Below, in pieces: positions 16,830 to 24,525 of a stretch of DNA of 64,000 nt. The position numbers and the translations under genes were made by a program. Location: the NCBI GenBank assembly GCA_934591635.1, contig CAKTPI010000008.1, forward strand, positions 19,859-83,858. The letters are read 5' to 3'. The DNA is from an uncultured Oscillospiraceae bacterium. Its GTDB lineage: Bacteria > Bacillota > Clostridia > Oscillospirales > Oscillospiraceae. The notes beneath the pieces are model-generated. The model saw only the letters and a list, made by a program, of their open reading frames with translations. It was not told where the DNA came from and ran no database searches. Every line of letters begins with the position of its first letter. The stretch's first letter is position 1.

Positions 16830-18218
16830 TTATTGGTCAATGGCCAGGTTCTGAATCCATTTGCCCTGGTGCAGGAAAATATAGCCGAGCAATGCCTTGA
16901 GCATGTTGGTGCTCTGGCAAATCAGATACAGCGGCAGAATGGCAATGCCGGTGAAGCGGCTGAGGCAGAAGGCCAGGGGCACCATCACCACCCATACAAA
17001 GCCGCAGTCGAACAGGAAGGTGATATAGGTCTGGCCGCCGGAACGGAGAATGAAATAGGAGGCATTGGCAAAGGCATCAAAGACCATAAACAGAGCCATG
17101 ATCAGAATCAGCTTTCCGGCCAGTGCCCGCACCTCTTCGGTGGTATTATACAGCAGCGGGAAGAGCTCGGCAAGCACTGCCGTTACCCCGCCGAACAGCA
17201 CACCGGAGGCAACGGAGATGGCAATCAACTTCCGGCTGTAATCCTTCACCTCGTCCTGCGGGGCGGAGGCTCCCAGCATTTGCCCCATGAGGATACCGTC
17301 TGCTGCGCCCATGGACATGAACACCACACCGGTCAGATTAAACAGGGTAGTAGAGATGTTCAGCGCGGGCACCACATCCAGACCGCAGGTGGAGTAGCAT
17401 TGATTCAGGAAGGCCATGCCCGTGGACCACAGCAGCTCATTTGCCAGCAAGGGCATGCCCTTGACGGTGATGTTCCGCAGCAGACCGGAGGGGATCCGCA
17501 TGGAGCGATAGGCTCCCACAATAAAGGCATTGCGTTCCTTGTGCCGATGGGTCCAGCCTGCTACAATGGCCAGCTCTACGAAGCGGGAGATGACTGTGGC
17601 CAGTGCCGCACCCTCAACGCCCATCTCCGGGGCGCCGAAATGGCCGAAGATGAAGATATAGTTAAATACCAGATTTACCAGAGTCGCAGCTACACCGCCC
17701 AGCATGGGCACCAGAGTCTCGCCGGTTTCCTTCAGCGTGCCGGAATAGGCATTGGTCAGCGCGAAGGGCAGCAGACCGGGCAGCATCATTTTCAGATACA
17801 CTTCGCCGTAGTGGAGGATTGCTGCTGCATCCTCCGGATTGCCGTCGCCGGTGAGGAACAGAGAAATCAGCGGCGTGTCTGCTGCCAAAAACAGGGCAAC
17901 TCCAATTACAGCCAGCGCGGTGCAGATCAAAAATTTGAACCGGAAGGTGTGTCGGATGCCCTCGGTGTCCCCGGAGCCCTGAAACTGAGCCGTGAAGATA
18001 CCGGCCCCGGCGGTAGCACCGAAGATGCATAGATTAAACACAAACAGCAGCTGGTTGACAATGGAAACACCGCTCATGGGCAGGGTGCCAACCTGCCCCA
18101 CCATGATGTTATCCAGCAGGGAGACAAAGTTTGTAATTCCGTTTTGAATGATGATGGGCACCACAATGGTGATGACCCGCTTGTAAAAAGCCCGGTCGCC
18201 GATGTATCGTTTCAGCAT
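16830..18218 (-). CDS. MATE family multidrug/metabolite exporter
   Basis: 462 residues with about 12 membrane helices in two related halves. N-terminal VPIIIQNGITNFVSLLDNIMVGQVG is the typical MATE start, with GAGIFTAQFQGSGD in the first half. It likely exports cationic drugs or metabolites using a Na+ or H+ gradient; the substrate is unknown. GAGAGGTA precedes the ATG. First gene of a three-gene run with nudC and the transglutaminase-like gene. Confidence 0.92.
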   Translation of the reverse strand: MLKRYIGDRAFYKRVITIVVPIIIQNGITNFVSLLDNIMVGQVGTLPMSGVSIVNQLLFVFNLCIFGATAGAGIFTAQFQGSGDTEGIRHTFRFKFLICTALAVIGVALFLAADTPLISLFLTGDGNPEDAAAILHYGEVYLKMMLPGLLPFALTNAYSGTLKETGETLVPMLGGVAATLVNLVFNYIFIFGHFGAPEMGVEGAALATVISRFVELAIVAGWTHRHKERNAFIVGAYRSMRIPSGLLRNITVKGMPLLANELLWSTGMAFLNQCYSTCGLDVVPALNISTTLFNLTGVVFMSMGAADGILMGQMLGASAPQDEVKDYSRKLIAISVASGVLFGGVTAVLAELFPLLYNTTEEVRALAGKLILIMALFMVFDAFANASYFILRSGGQTYITFLFDCGFVWVVMVPLAFCLSRFTGIAILPLYLICQSTNMLKALLGYIFLHQGKWIQNLAIDQ

Positions 18219-18241
18219 AGTTACCTCTCTTTTCCCTCTTT

Positions 18242-18269
18242 ATAATATATGATAAATGTATGGCCTCAA
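18242..18269 (-). promoter_or_regulatory. Promoter of the MATE operon
   Basis: On the minus strand: TTGAGG (18269-18264), 16-base spacer, TATTAT (18247-18242), 23 bases before the ATG. Confidence 0.55.
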
Positions 18270-18317
18270 CATTTTATTCTATCATGAAAACCCTAAAAAG
18301 CAAGCCCGATATCCGGC

Positions 18318-18347
18318 AAAAAAGGCCGCCCCAGATACGTGGGACGG
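18318..18347 (-). terminator. Terminator of rnpB
   Basis: On the minus strand: CCGTCCC (18347-18341) pairs with GGGGCGG (18332-18326, one G-T pair), followed by CCTTTTTT. It directly follows the RNase P RNA. Confidence 0.8.
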
Positions 18348-18355
18348 TCTCTTTT

Positions 18356-18719
18356 TGGTACAGTGAGGGCCTGTAAGCCGGGTTCTGTTTTGACAGCCAT
18401 CTATCTAGCCCTGCGGTTGCCCGCAGGGTCAAGCCGCCTCCTCGGGACGGTCGGGCAGACCCATTGTCCCTCCACGGCGTTGCTCCGGGATAGAGTTTAC
18501 ATCGTAAAACCCATGTTACCATGGGCCGGGTGCGCTCTTACCGCACCTTTTCACCCTTGCGCGGCTCCTGTTTTACGGGAGGCACGCGGTATCTCTCTGT
18601 TGCACTTGTCCTGAGGTTGCCCTCGGCGGGCGTTACCCGTTATCCCTGCCCTGTGGAGCCCGGACTTTCCTCATCTGGGCCCTTTCGGTTCCCATCCGCG
18701 GCTGTCCAGCCTTCGCTGC
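18356..18719 (-). ncRNA. rnpB: RNase P RNA, bacterial class A
   Basis: The minus strand carries the conserved core in order: GAGGAAAGTCCGGGCTCCAC near the 5' end (P4 region), GGGTAACGCCCGCCGAGGG, CAAGTGCAACAGAGAGA, GGGTGAAAAGGTGCGGTAAG, and at the 3' end ACAGAACCCGGCTTACAGG, which pairs back to form P4. The layout is type A-like rather than the Bacillus B type. The RNA is the catalytic part of RNase P, which matures tRNA 5' ends. Its 5' end is set 7 bases after the -10 box; both ends are approximate within about 10 bases. Confidence 0.95.
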
Positions 18720-18725
18720 GGGAAT

Positions 18726-18754
18726 ATTCTACCCTAAAGCGGGCGAATTGTCAA
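18726..18754 (-). promoter_or_regulatory. Promoter of rnpB
   Basis: On the minus strand: TTGACA (18754-18749), 17-base spacer, TAGAAT (18731-18726). Near consensus, as expected for a stable RNA. Confidence 0.88.
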
Positions 18755-18760
18755 ATCCCC

Positions 18761-18789
18761 TTGAAAAATTCTTTTGAAAAGGGTATACT
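18761..18789 (+). promoter_or_regulatory. Promoter of murD-ispD-ispF
   Basis: TTGAAA (18761-18766), 17-base spacer, TATACT (18784-18789). Its -35 box is 6 bases from the -35 box of rnpB on the other strand. Confidence 0.8.
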
Positions 18790-18830
18790 GGCAGCAGAAA
18801 AATGGGAACCGATTGAGGAGGCCATGAAAC

Positions 18831-20192
18831 ATGGATGCGTTTGATCAGTATTTTACGGCGCTGAAGGGAAAGAAAATTGCTGTGTTGGGTCTGGGGGTCA
18901 GCAACCGGCCCTTAGTGCGGCTGCTGCTGGAATTCGGCTGCAATGTTACCGGCTGCGACAAGACGCCCCGGGAGAAGCTGGATGCGGAGGTGCTGGCGCT
19001 GGAGCAGGCGGGCTGTCATCTGCGGGTGGGAGAAAATTACCTGGATGATCTGGCGGCGGATGTGGTGTTCCGCACCCCCGGCATGCACCCGGGCAACCCA
19101 GCCATTTGCCGCCTGCGGGAGCAGGGGGCAATCATCACATCGGAAATGGATGCGTTTTTTCAGGTGGCCCCCTGTCATTTGATCGGAGTCACCGGCTCGG
19201 ACGGCAAGACGACCACCACAACCCTGATTTCCGAGATGCTGAAGGCCGCCGGAAAGCAGGTCTGGCTGGGCGGCAACATCGGCACGCCGCTGCTGCCTCT
19301 GTGCCGTCAGATGAAAGAGGGGGACTATGCGGTAGTGGAACTCAGCTCCTTTCAGCTGATGGATATGACCCGCAGCCCCCACCGGGCGGTGGTTACCAAT
19401 CTGGCTCCGAACCATCTGGATATCCATAAGGATATGCAGGAGTATGTGGAGGCCAAGAAGAATATCTTCCGCTTCCAGCAGCCGGGGGATCTGCTGGTGG
19501 TCAACGCCGATAATGCTATCACAGCAGCTTTCCGGGGGGTGGGTGAGACCCATTTCTTCTCCCGCCGGGAGAAGACCAACTGCATCTGGCAGGAGGGGAA
19601 TTGGATCCTGCGCCGGGGGGAGCGGGTGCTGAATGTCAACGATATTCTGCTGCCCGGCGTGCACAACATTGAAAATTATATGGCGGCCATGGCGGCGGTG
19701 GACGGCCTGGTGCCGGATGAAGCCATCTGCCAGGTGGCGAAGCACTTTGGCGGCGTGGAGCACCGCATTGAGCTGGTGCGGGTGAAGGACGGCGTGAAAT
19801 TCTATAATGATTCCATTGCTTCCTCTCCCAGCCGCACCATTGCGGGGCTGCGCAGCTTCCGGCAGAAGGTGATGCTCATTGCCGGCGGCTACGACAAGCA
19901 TATCCCCTACGATGTGCTGGGGCCTGAGATTTGCCGGCATGTCAGTCGGGTGTTCCTGTGTGGCGCCACGGCGGATAAGATTCGCGCGGCGGTGGAAAGC
20001 TGCCCGGATTACAGACCTGGCGCACCGGAAATGACGGACTGCGGCGATTTTGACAGCGCCGTCCGGGCGGCAGCGGCGGCGGCCAAGGCGGGGGACATTG
20101 TGCTGATGAGCCCTGCCAGCGCCTCCTTTGATCAGTTTAAAAACTTTATGGAGCGGGGCAATCGATTTAAGGAAATTGTGAAGGAGCTGTAA
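18831..20192 (+). CDS. murD: UDP-N-acetylmuramoyl-L-alanine--D-glutamate ligase
   Basis: 453 residues. An N-terminal Rossmann-like domain (VLGLGVSNRPLVRLL) binds the UDP part; the central ATPase domain has GVTGSDGKTTTT near residue 118 and SSFQLMDM; the Mur ligase C-domain has FYNDSIASSPSRTIAGL and GGYDKHIP. It adds D-Glu to the peptidoglycan precursor in the cytoplasm. Of two close ATGs, 18831 lies 8 bases after AGGAGG (18817-18822); the one at 18824 is out of frame. Confidence 0.96.
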   Translation: MDAFDQYFTALKGKKIAVLGLGVSNRPLVRLLLEFGCNVTGCDKTPREKLDAEVLALEQAGCHLRVGENYLDDLAADVVFRTPGMHPGNPAICRLREQGAIITSEMDAFFQVAPCHLIGVTGSDGKTTTTTLISEMLKAAGKQVWLGGNIGTPLLPLCRQMKEGDYAVVELSSFQLMDMTRSPHRAVVTNLAPNHLDIHKDMQEYVEAKKNIFRFQQPGDLLVVNADNAITAAFRGVGETHFFSRREKTNCIWQEGNWILRRGERVLNVNDILLPGVHNIENYMAAMAAVDGLVPDEAICQVAKHFGGVEHRIELVRVKDGVKFYNDSIASSPSRTIAGLRSFRQKVMLIAGGYDKHIPYDVLGPEICRHVSRVFLCGATADKIRAAVESCPDYRPGAPEMTDCGDFDSAVRAAAAAAKAGDIVLMSPASASFDQFKNFMERGNRFKEIVKEL

Positions 20193-20195
20193 GCC

Positions 20196-20918
20196 ATGAA
20201 CCTTACAAAGCTTTCCAGATTTGGAAGGAAGGTGCTGCCGCTGAAAAAATGCGGCGCGGTGATTGTGGCGGCAGGCTCCGCCTCCCGGATGGGGGGCATC
20301 GACAAGGTGATGGCACCTTTGGGCGGGGAGCCAATGATTGTCCGCACAGTCCGCACCTTTCAGCAGTGTGACGCCATTGCGGAAATTGTGATTGTGACCC
20401 GGCCGGATCTGATCCGCTCCATCGGTGCTCTGTGTGCCGGGATGGACAAGGTAACGGCGGTGGTGGCCGGGGGCAAGAGCCGCCAGGAATCCGTGGGCTT
20501 GGGACTTAATACTCTGTCGGCTGGAATCGAACTGGCCGCTGTTCACGACGGGGCAAGACCGCTGATCACGGATGCGGTGATCGACCGCACCGTCCGGGCA
20601 GCGAATACCTATGGCGCCGCCGCCCCGGCCGTCCCGGTGAAGGATACGGTGAAGGTGGTGCGCAGCGGCCTGGTAGCGGAGACACCGGACCGGGCCACCC
20701 TCCGGGCGGTGCAGACACCCCAGGCGTTCGATTTTGACCTGCTGCGGGGCGCTCTGAAAAAAGCCCAGGAGGACGGCGCTGCTGTTACGGATGACTGCTC
20801 GGCGGTGGAACGGCTGGGCATGTCGGTCAAAATTGTGGAAGGGGACGAACGGAACCTGAAGGTCACCACCCCGATGGATTTGAAAATTGCGGAAATGCTG
20901 CTGGAGGAGAAAATATGA
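20196..20918 (+). CDS. ispD: 2-C-methyl-D-erythritol 4-phosphate cytidylyltransferase
   Basis: 240 residues. Nucleotide-binding [15 protein letters not shown], the substrate motif VHDGARPLI, and [13 protein letters not shown] with the late VTDDCSAVE are IspD signatures. The enzyme makes CDP-methylerythritol in the MEP isoprenoid pathway. It has some 17 extra N-terminal residues before the nucleotide loop; a start further in cannot be excluded, but the ATG is 3 bases from murD. Overlaps ispF by 4 bases. Confidence 0.94.
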   Translation: MNLTKLSRFGRKVLPLKKCGAVIVAAGSASRMGGIDKVMAPLGGEPMIVRTVRTFQQCDAIAEIVIVTRPDLIRSIGALCAGMDKVTAVVAGGKSRQESVGLGLNTLSAGIELAAVHDGARPLITDAVIDRTVRAANTYGAAAPAVPVKDTVKVVRSGLVAETPDRATLRAVQTPQAFDFDLLRGALKKAQEDGAAVTDDCSAVERLGMSVKIVEGDERNLKVTTPMDLKIAEMLLEEKI

Positions 20919-21382
20919 GAATTGGCCATGGCTATGATGTCCACCGCCTGGTGCCCGGGCGGGACTTGATTTTGGGCGGGGTAAAGATTCCCTATGAGCT
21001 GGGACTGGACGGACACTCGGATGCGGATGTGCTCCTCCATGCGGTGATGGATGCCCTCCTGGGGGCAGCAGCGATGCGGGACATCGGCTATCATTTCCCG
21101 GATACGGATCCAGCCTATAAAGGGGCAAACTCCCTGGAGCTGCTGAAAATCGTGGGCAGCAAGCTTACCGATGCCGGATACCGGGTGGGCAACATCGATG
21201 TAACCATGATTGCCCAGAGGCCAAAATTGAAGGAATACATCCCTGCAATGAAAGCCAACATTGCCGCGGTCCTGGAAATCCCGCTTGACCGGGTCAACGT
21301 CAAGGCCACAACAGAAGAGCATCTTGGCTTTACCGGCACCGGCGAAGGCATGAGCTGCCACGCGGTGTGTCTCCTCGAGTGA
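20915..21382 (+). CDS. ispF: 2-C-methyl-D-erythritol 2,4-cyclodiphosphate synthase
   Basis: 155 residues, usual length. Metal site GYDVHRL near the N-terminus and [19 protein letters not shown], plus the C-terminal [14 protein letters not shown]. It cyclises CDP-ME 2-phosphate, two steps after IspD. The ispDF pair downstream of murD suggests joint supply of isoprenoid carrier lipid and wall precursor. Confidence 0.97.
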   Translation: MRIGHGYDVHRLVPGRDLILGGVKIPYELGLDGHSDADVLLHAVMDALLGAAAMRDIGYHFPDTDPAYKGANSLELLKIVGSKLTDAGYRVGNIDVTMIAQRPKLKEYIPAMKANIAAVLEIPLDRVNVKATTEEHLGFTGTGEGMSCHAVCLLE

Positions 21383-21387
21383 TCAAA

Positions 21388-21427
21388 AATTCCCCCGGAC
21401 GGAAAGTGTCCGGGGGGAATTCTGTTA
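21388..21427. terminator. Bidirectional terminator, ispF / 4Fe-4S gene
   Basis: AATTCCCCCGGAC (21388-21400) pairs with GTCCGGGGGGAATT (21408-21421; one bulged G). The minus side ends in a run of five T, the plus side in TCTGTTATTTT, so it is stronger for the minus-strand operon, whose last stop codon overlaps it. Confidence 0.75.
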
Positions 21428-22246
21428 TTTTGGGTGCCTGAAGCCCAGGCGCAGCGCTTTTGTGGGACAGGCCCGGGTACAGTCTCCGCAGCGGATGCAT
21501 TCCGCACTGTTGGGGACAACGCTGGGGTCGATGCACATGCGGCAAGCCGCGGCGCATTTGCCGCAGCGGACGCATTTTGCCGTGTCCAAATCCATGCGGT
21601 ACAGAGACAGTTTATTGAACAGTCCGTAAATGGCCCCCAGTGGGCAGAGATATTTGCAGAAGGGGCGGAAAATCACGGCGCTTGCGGCAATGATCCAGAG
21701 GAAAAGAAAGAGCTTCCATAGGAAGATCCCGCCCAACTGTGCCCGCACCAGACTGTCCCGGGCGGCAAGCAGGATACCGGCCAAGGTGCCGGAGGGACAC
21801 AGATACTTGCAGAAGAACGGTGTCAGGGGATAAAGCAGAGGAAGGACGATTACCAGCAGCACCAGTACGGCATATTTCATCTTCCGCATTGGCCGGTCTG
21901 CCCGGAAGCGGTTCCGCTTGGGAATGCCGGGAATGAGGTGCAGCAGCTCCTGAATCAGCCCAAAGGGGCACAGAAAGCCGCACACCGCCCGGCCCAGCAC
22001 TGCCCCAAAGAACAGAAGCAGTCCCACCACGTAATAGGGTACCCGGACCCGCAGCCCGGATAAAAAGCTTTGCAGCGACCCAATGGGGCAAGCACCCACT
22101 GCTCCGGGGCAGGAATAGCAATTGAGACCGGGGACGCATACATTTTTCCCGGCACCCTGATAGATTTTTCCGGTGAAAAAGCCTTTCAGATTTGCGTTTT
22201 GCAGCAGTGTGGCGGCACCCATAATGCCAAAGCGTTTCTTATCCAA
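21425..22246 (-). CDS. Membrane 4Fe-4S binding protein (NapH/NosR-like)
   Basis: 273 residues. About five membrane helices; two CxxxCP pairs at membrane faces (GRAVCGFLCPFG, FCKYLCPSG and FCKYLCPLGAIYG) as in NapH/YccM proteins, then a C-terminal 2x[4Fe-4S] ferredoxin domain (CVRCGKCAAACRMC and CIRCGDCTRACPT). It should move electrons across or along the membrane. The TTG at 22246, 10 bases after GGAG and overlapping the end of the small CxxC gene, gives the expected family N-terminus; GTG 22255 is an alternative. Last gene of a three-gene redox operon. Confidence 0.85.
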   Translation of the reverse strand: MDKKRFGIMGAATLLQNANLKGFFTGKIYQGAGKNVCVPGLNCYSCPGAVGACPIGSLQSFLSGLRVRVPYYVVGLLLFFGAVLGRAVCGFLCPFGLIQELLHLIPGIPKRNRFRADRPMRKMKYAVLVLLVIVLPLLYPLTPFFCKYLCPSGTLAGILLAARDSLVRAQLGGIFLWKLFLFLWIIAASAVIFRPFCKYLCPLGAIYGLFNKLSLYRMDLDTAKCVRCGKCAAACRMCIDPSVVPNSAECIRCGDCTRACPTKALRLGFRHPK

Positions 22247-22376
22247 TGCCCACACACTCCATGCAGACCCGGATGGCCTTGGCCAGTACCTGCCCCGGCT
22301 GCTTTTGCCAAATACCGAGGGCAATCAGCCCTGCGGCAAGGGCCAGGGTGAAGAAAGCGGCGCGGTTTTGCTTCAT
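22239..22376 (-). CDS. CD1871A family CxxC motif small membrane protein
   Basis: 45 residues: one membrane helix (AAFFTLALAAGLIALGIW) followed by a conserved-looking tail ending AKAIRVCMECVGIG. The helix plus C-x-x-C-x-G-I-G end matches the small family named after C. difficile CD1871A, found next to membrane 4Fe-4S proteins. Its ATG overlaps the stop of the TlpA-like gene (ATGA) and its TAA lies inside the next gene, so all three are translationally coupled. The tail cysteines could exchange electrons with the neighbours; that is inference. Confidence 0.8.
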   Translation of the reverse strand: MKQNRAAFFTLALAAGLIALGIWQKQPGQVLAKAIRVCMECVGIG

Positions 22377-23395
22377 AGCAGCTCCTCAATCAGCTTGACC
22401 CAGGCATCATAGCTCATCGCGCCGGAAAAAGGCGCCTTGACAATGCTGCCGGAACTGTCAATAATGACGGTGGTGGGCACATAACCGGTTTGCAAAAAGT
22501 CAAATTCGCTGGTATAGCGCAGGATGGGATAGGTGACGCCGGTCTTATCCAGCGCCGCCTGCACCTCTTCGTCCGCGTTGGGGGTGGAGAACACGCCGAT
22601 GACCTGCACGCCTCGGTCGGCATATTCCTGGCTCAGCTTTTCCAGATCCGGCATCTCACTGACGCAGGGGCTGCACCAGGGTTCCCAGAAGTTCAGGACG
22701 GTCAGGTGTCCGGCGAGAATCTGCTCGGTGATGGGGTTCCCTGCAAAGTCCGTGGTGTCGAACAGAAATTCCGGGGCAAAGGGGACGCCGTCTTCCCACC
22801 GCAGAGAAATGGAATAAACATTGACGCGGCCATCGCTGCAAGCTACCTGATATTCGTAGGCAATCCCGGCGGCCTCGTTGCACAGAAGCAGGGTAACATA
22901 GCCGTCCTGATTTGCAGAGAGCTTAAAATGCTGGTTGCCGTCCTCGTCCGTCTCACCGGTGTCTACCAGCAAGACGCCCTCCTGATCCATTTTCACGTCC
23001 CAGGTGCCGGGCATGATAAGCTCCGGCTTGACGGTGACATTCAGCGCCTCATCCACGGTGACTTCCAGCCAGAAATAATAGAGGGGTTGGACGCTCTCCC
23101 AGGCGCGCCGGTAGGAGAAGGTGAAGTAGGCTTCCCCAGCACTGACACCGGTGACGCGGAAGTTATGGACGGCAGGGGAGCCAACCAGCCAGGGGTCATC
23201 TTCCAGTGTCGTAACGTCCAGGTCATCGGCCACGGCAACGGCTTCATTTTCACTGGTGGCCGCCCATTCGTAGCCGGTGCTGGGGTTGCAGGCAAGGCTC
23301 AGATCAACGCAGCGTTGAGGTTCCCCTTCGTAATCGGCGCTGACCGGAAAAGCCATCAGCAGCGCAGCAAGCAAAAAACAAAAAAAACGCTTCAT
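22373..23395 (-). CDS. Exported chagasin-like (I42) domain fused to a TlpA thioredoxin-like domain
   Basis: 340 residues. Signal peptide MKRFFCFLLAALLMAFPVSA. Residues about 28-115 contain CNPSTGYEWAA and a late SYRRAWE, resembling the NPTTGYxW and RPW loops of chagasin-type cysteine protease inhibitors. A middle beta-rich part follows, then from about 215 a TlpA/ResA domain with the active site FWEPWCSPCVSEMP (CSPC near 241) and the cis-Pro loop GYVPTTVII. The thioredoxin part probably reduces extracytoplasmic disulfides with electrons from the 4Fe-4S protein. GGGAGG precedes the ATG; first gene of the operon. Confidence 0.82.
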   Translation of the reverse strand: MKRFFCFLLAALLMAFPVSADYEGEPQRCVDLSLACNPSTGYEWAATSENEAVAVADDLDVTTLEDDPWLVGSPAVHNFRVTGVSAGEAYFTFSYRRAWESVQPLYYFWLEVTVDEALNVTVKPELIMPGTWDVKMDQEGVLLVDTGETDEDGNQHFKLSANQDGYVTLLLCNEAAGIAYEYQVACSDGRVNVYSISLRWEDGVPFAPEFLFDTTDFAGNPITEQILAGHLTVLNFWEPWCSPCVSEMPDLEKLSQEYADRGVQVIGVFSTPNADEEVQAALDKTGVTYPILRYTSEFDFLQTGYVPTTVIIDSSGSIVKAPFSGAMSYDAWVKLIEELL

Positions 23396-23425
23396 AAATA
23401 GTCCTCCCTGATGAAATTTATCTCC

Positions 23426-23454
23426 ATTATAGGATACTTTTGAAGAAAAATCAA
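23426..23454 (-). promoter_or_regulatory. Promoter of the TlpA-like redox operon
   Basis: On the minus strand: TTGATT (23454-23449), 17-base spacer, TATAAT (23431-23426), 30 bases before the ATG. Confidence 0.8.
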
Positions 23455-23465
23455 TCCGCCACCCA

Positions 23466-23669
23466 TTAAGGTATGATTAAGAAAAGCCCACACCGCATGC
23501 AGAGCCGAAATCCCGGATGCAGGTGTGGGCTTGGATTTTTGAGCGGGAGGGGCGGTATGGCGGCCGCAAGAGCAGGGAAGGAGAGACCATGGAGCACCGC
23601 TTCGGCCAGATAAAAACAGCAGCCAAAAATGAGCAACAGAATCCCAATCAGCAGGAGAAATTGGTTCAA
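23466..23669 (-). CDS. Possible small membrane protein of a short transcription unit (doubtful)
   Basis: A 67-residue frame from TTG 23669, with GGAGGTG about 9-11 bases upstream, coding for one strong membrane helix (FLLLIGILLLIFGCCFY) and a Pro-rich tail. A promoter-like pair (TTGAAA 23784-23779, 18 bases, TATATT 23760-23755, minus) lies ahead, so a transcript of about 270 bases is plausible. Against it: the terminator stem at 23486-23530 lies inside the frame, so the message would end before the stop codon. It may instead be a small RNA. Confidence 0.22.
   Translation of the reverse strand: MNQFLLLIGILLLIFGCCFYLAEAVLHGLSFPALAAAIPPLPLKNPSPHLHPGFRLCMRCGLFLIIP
23481..23530 (-). terminator. 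Terminator of the short minus-strand unit
   Basis: On the minus strand: GCCCACACC (23530-23522) pairs with GGTGTGGGC (23494-23486), then TTTTC. The large loop contains a further TGCAT/ATGCA pair. It lies 27 bases before the promoter of the TlpA-like operon. Confidence 0.75.
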
Positions 23670-23784
23670 GAAGGAAAACACCTCCGATCCGCATAGATTT
23701 TTGCCCTCTTAAAGATAATTCAGAAAACGACATCAATAGGGAAGAATCGACAAAAATATACATGAGTAATTATACGCTTTTCAA

Positions 23785-23802
23785 TATACTTACGTTAGTA
23801 TA
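23785..23802. promoter_or_regulatory. Palindromic operator upstream of the RHH-like gene
   Basis: TATACT-TACGTT-AGTATA: 6-base arms with an ACGT centre, 17 bases before the ATG of the small DNA-binding-like protein and next to the -35 of the divergent short unit. Position suggests autoregulation. Confidence 0.5.
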
Positions 23803-23819
23803 CATTCGGGGGGCGTAAA

Positions 23820-24014
23820 ATGAAGTACTCGGATGCTCAAAAAGAAGCAACAGCCAGATATAACCGCAAAGCCTATGACCGGATCAACGTCATCGTCCGA
23901 AAAGGAGAACGGGAAAAAATCAAGCTGTTTGCCGCCGGTCAGGGAAAAAGCCTGAACCGATTTATCTGTGATGCCATCGCTGAAAAAATGAACGCAGAAG
24001 AAGAAACAGAGTGA
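23820..24014 (+). CDS. Small ribbon-helix-helix-like DNA-binding protein (antitoxin-like)
   Basis: 64 residues: MKYSDAQKEATARYNRKAYDRINVIVRKGEREKI and later GKSLNRFICDAIAEKM. A short basic strand (INVIVRKG) followed by two helices with the SLNRFICDAI turn is how Arc/MetJ-like proteins look; close relatives occur in clostridial mobile elements and antitoxins. No toxin gene is adjacent. GGGGGG (23808-23813) is a weak ribosome binding site. A long hairpin overlaps the stop codon. Function unknown beyond probable DNA binding. Confidence 0.6.
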   Translation: MKYSDAQKEATARYNRKAYDRINVIVRKGEREKIKLFAAGQGKSLNRFICDAIAEKMNAEEETE

Positions 24015-24053
24015 ACCGGCCGGAACGGGACACGGGATTTCTTCTTCTGCGTT
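23991..24053 (+). terminator. Long hairpin overlapping the end of the RHH-like gene
   Basis: A perfect 16-bp stem, AACGCAGAAGAAGAAA (23991-24006) with TTTCTTCTTCTGCGTT (24038-24053), loop of 31, stop codon in the loop, followed by GTTGTTATT. Probably a terminator or a 3' stabilising structure; the T-run is poor. Confidence 0.5.
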
Positions 24054-24224
24054 GTTGTTATTACAGTGATTACACAATATATATAACATGCAGGTTCGGC
24101 TGCCGGCCCGCGCTTGGGGGATACAGGCAGGCGTCCGCAAATGGAATACAGTTGTCCGCTTGCAAAAATCTCTGTTATATACGAAAACAGAGGCAGATCT
24201 TTGTAAAAAATCCTGAAAAAATGC

Positions 24225-24253
24225 TTGACATTTTGCTGCCCGAGTGGTATCAT
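24225..24253 (+). promoter_or_regulatory. Promoter of the S10 ribosomal operon
   Basis: TTGACA (24225-24230), 17-base spacer, TATCAT (24248-24253). It lies 273 bases before rpsJ. The stretch 24054-24224 before it holds no gene, only a CTCTGTT/AACAGAG inverted repeat near 24171-24193. Confidence 0.82.
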
Positions 24254-24259
24254 AGCCGT

Positions 24260-24525
24260 GCACGTTTGGGGGTGCCCTGCGTGCAATGCGATGATGCAGG
24301 AGATTGCGTTGAAAGACGGTAACTTCTGCGGAGTATGTCCGGTCATCGGGCGGCTGAACGCTTCACTGCGCTGGCGTATATCGCCGGGCAGGGGAAGAAT
24401 GGTCGGCGCTTGTCGGCCAATTTTCATGCCCCGGAATGATACGCACGGAGGCGCGGACAGAAGAGTTCGACCGTACCCAGCCATCTCACAACTGAGTACG
24501 TCACATCAAGGAGGAAAAACAAACT
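24260..24525 (+). promoter_or_regulatory. Untranslated leader of the S10 operon
   Basis: About 265 bases between the predicted start of transcription and rpsJ with no convincing gene. It contains local hairpins such as GGCG-TATAT-CGCC (about 24372-24384) and GGTCGGC/GTCGGCC (about 24402-24419). AAGGAGGA at 24509-24516 is the rpsJ ribosome binding site. Ribosomal operon leaders of this length often carry autoregulatory structures; I do not recognise a known class. Confidence 0.4.

Noticed and set aside
18912..21128. 738-codon frame opposite murD and ispD
   Set aside because: Same mirror effect; it crosses two real genes whose motifs are intact.
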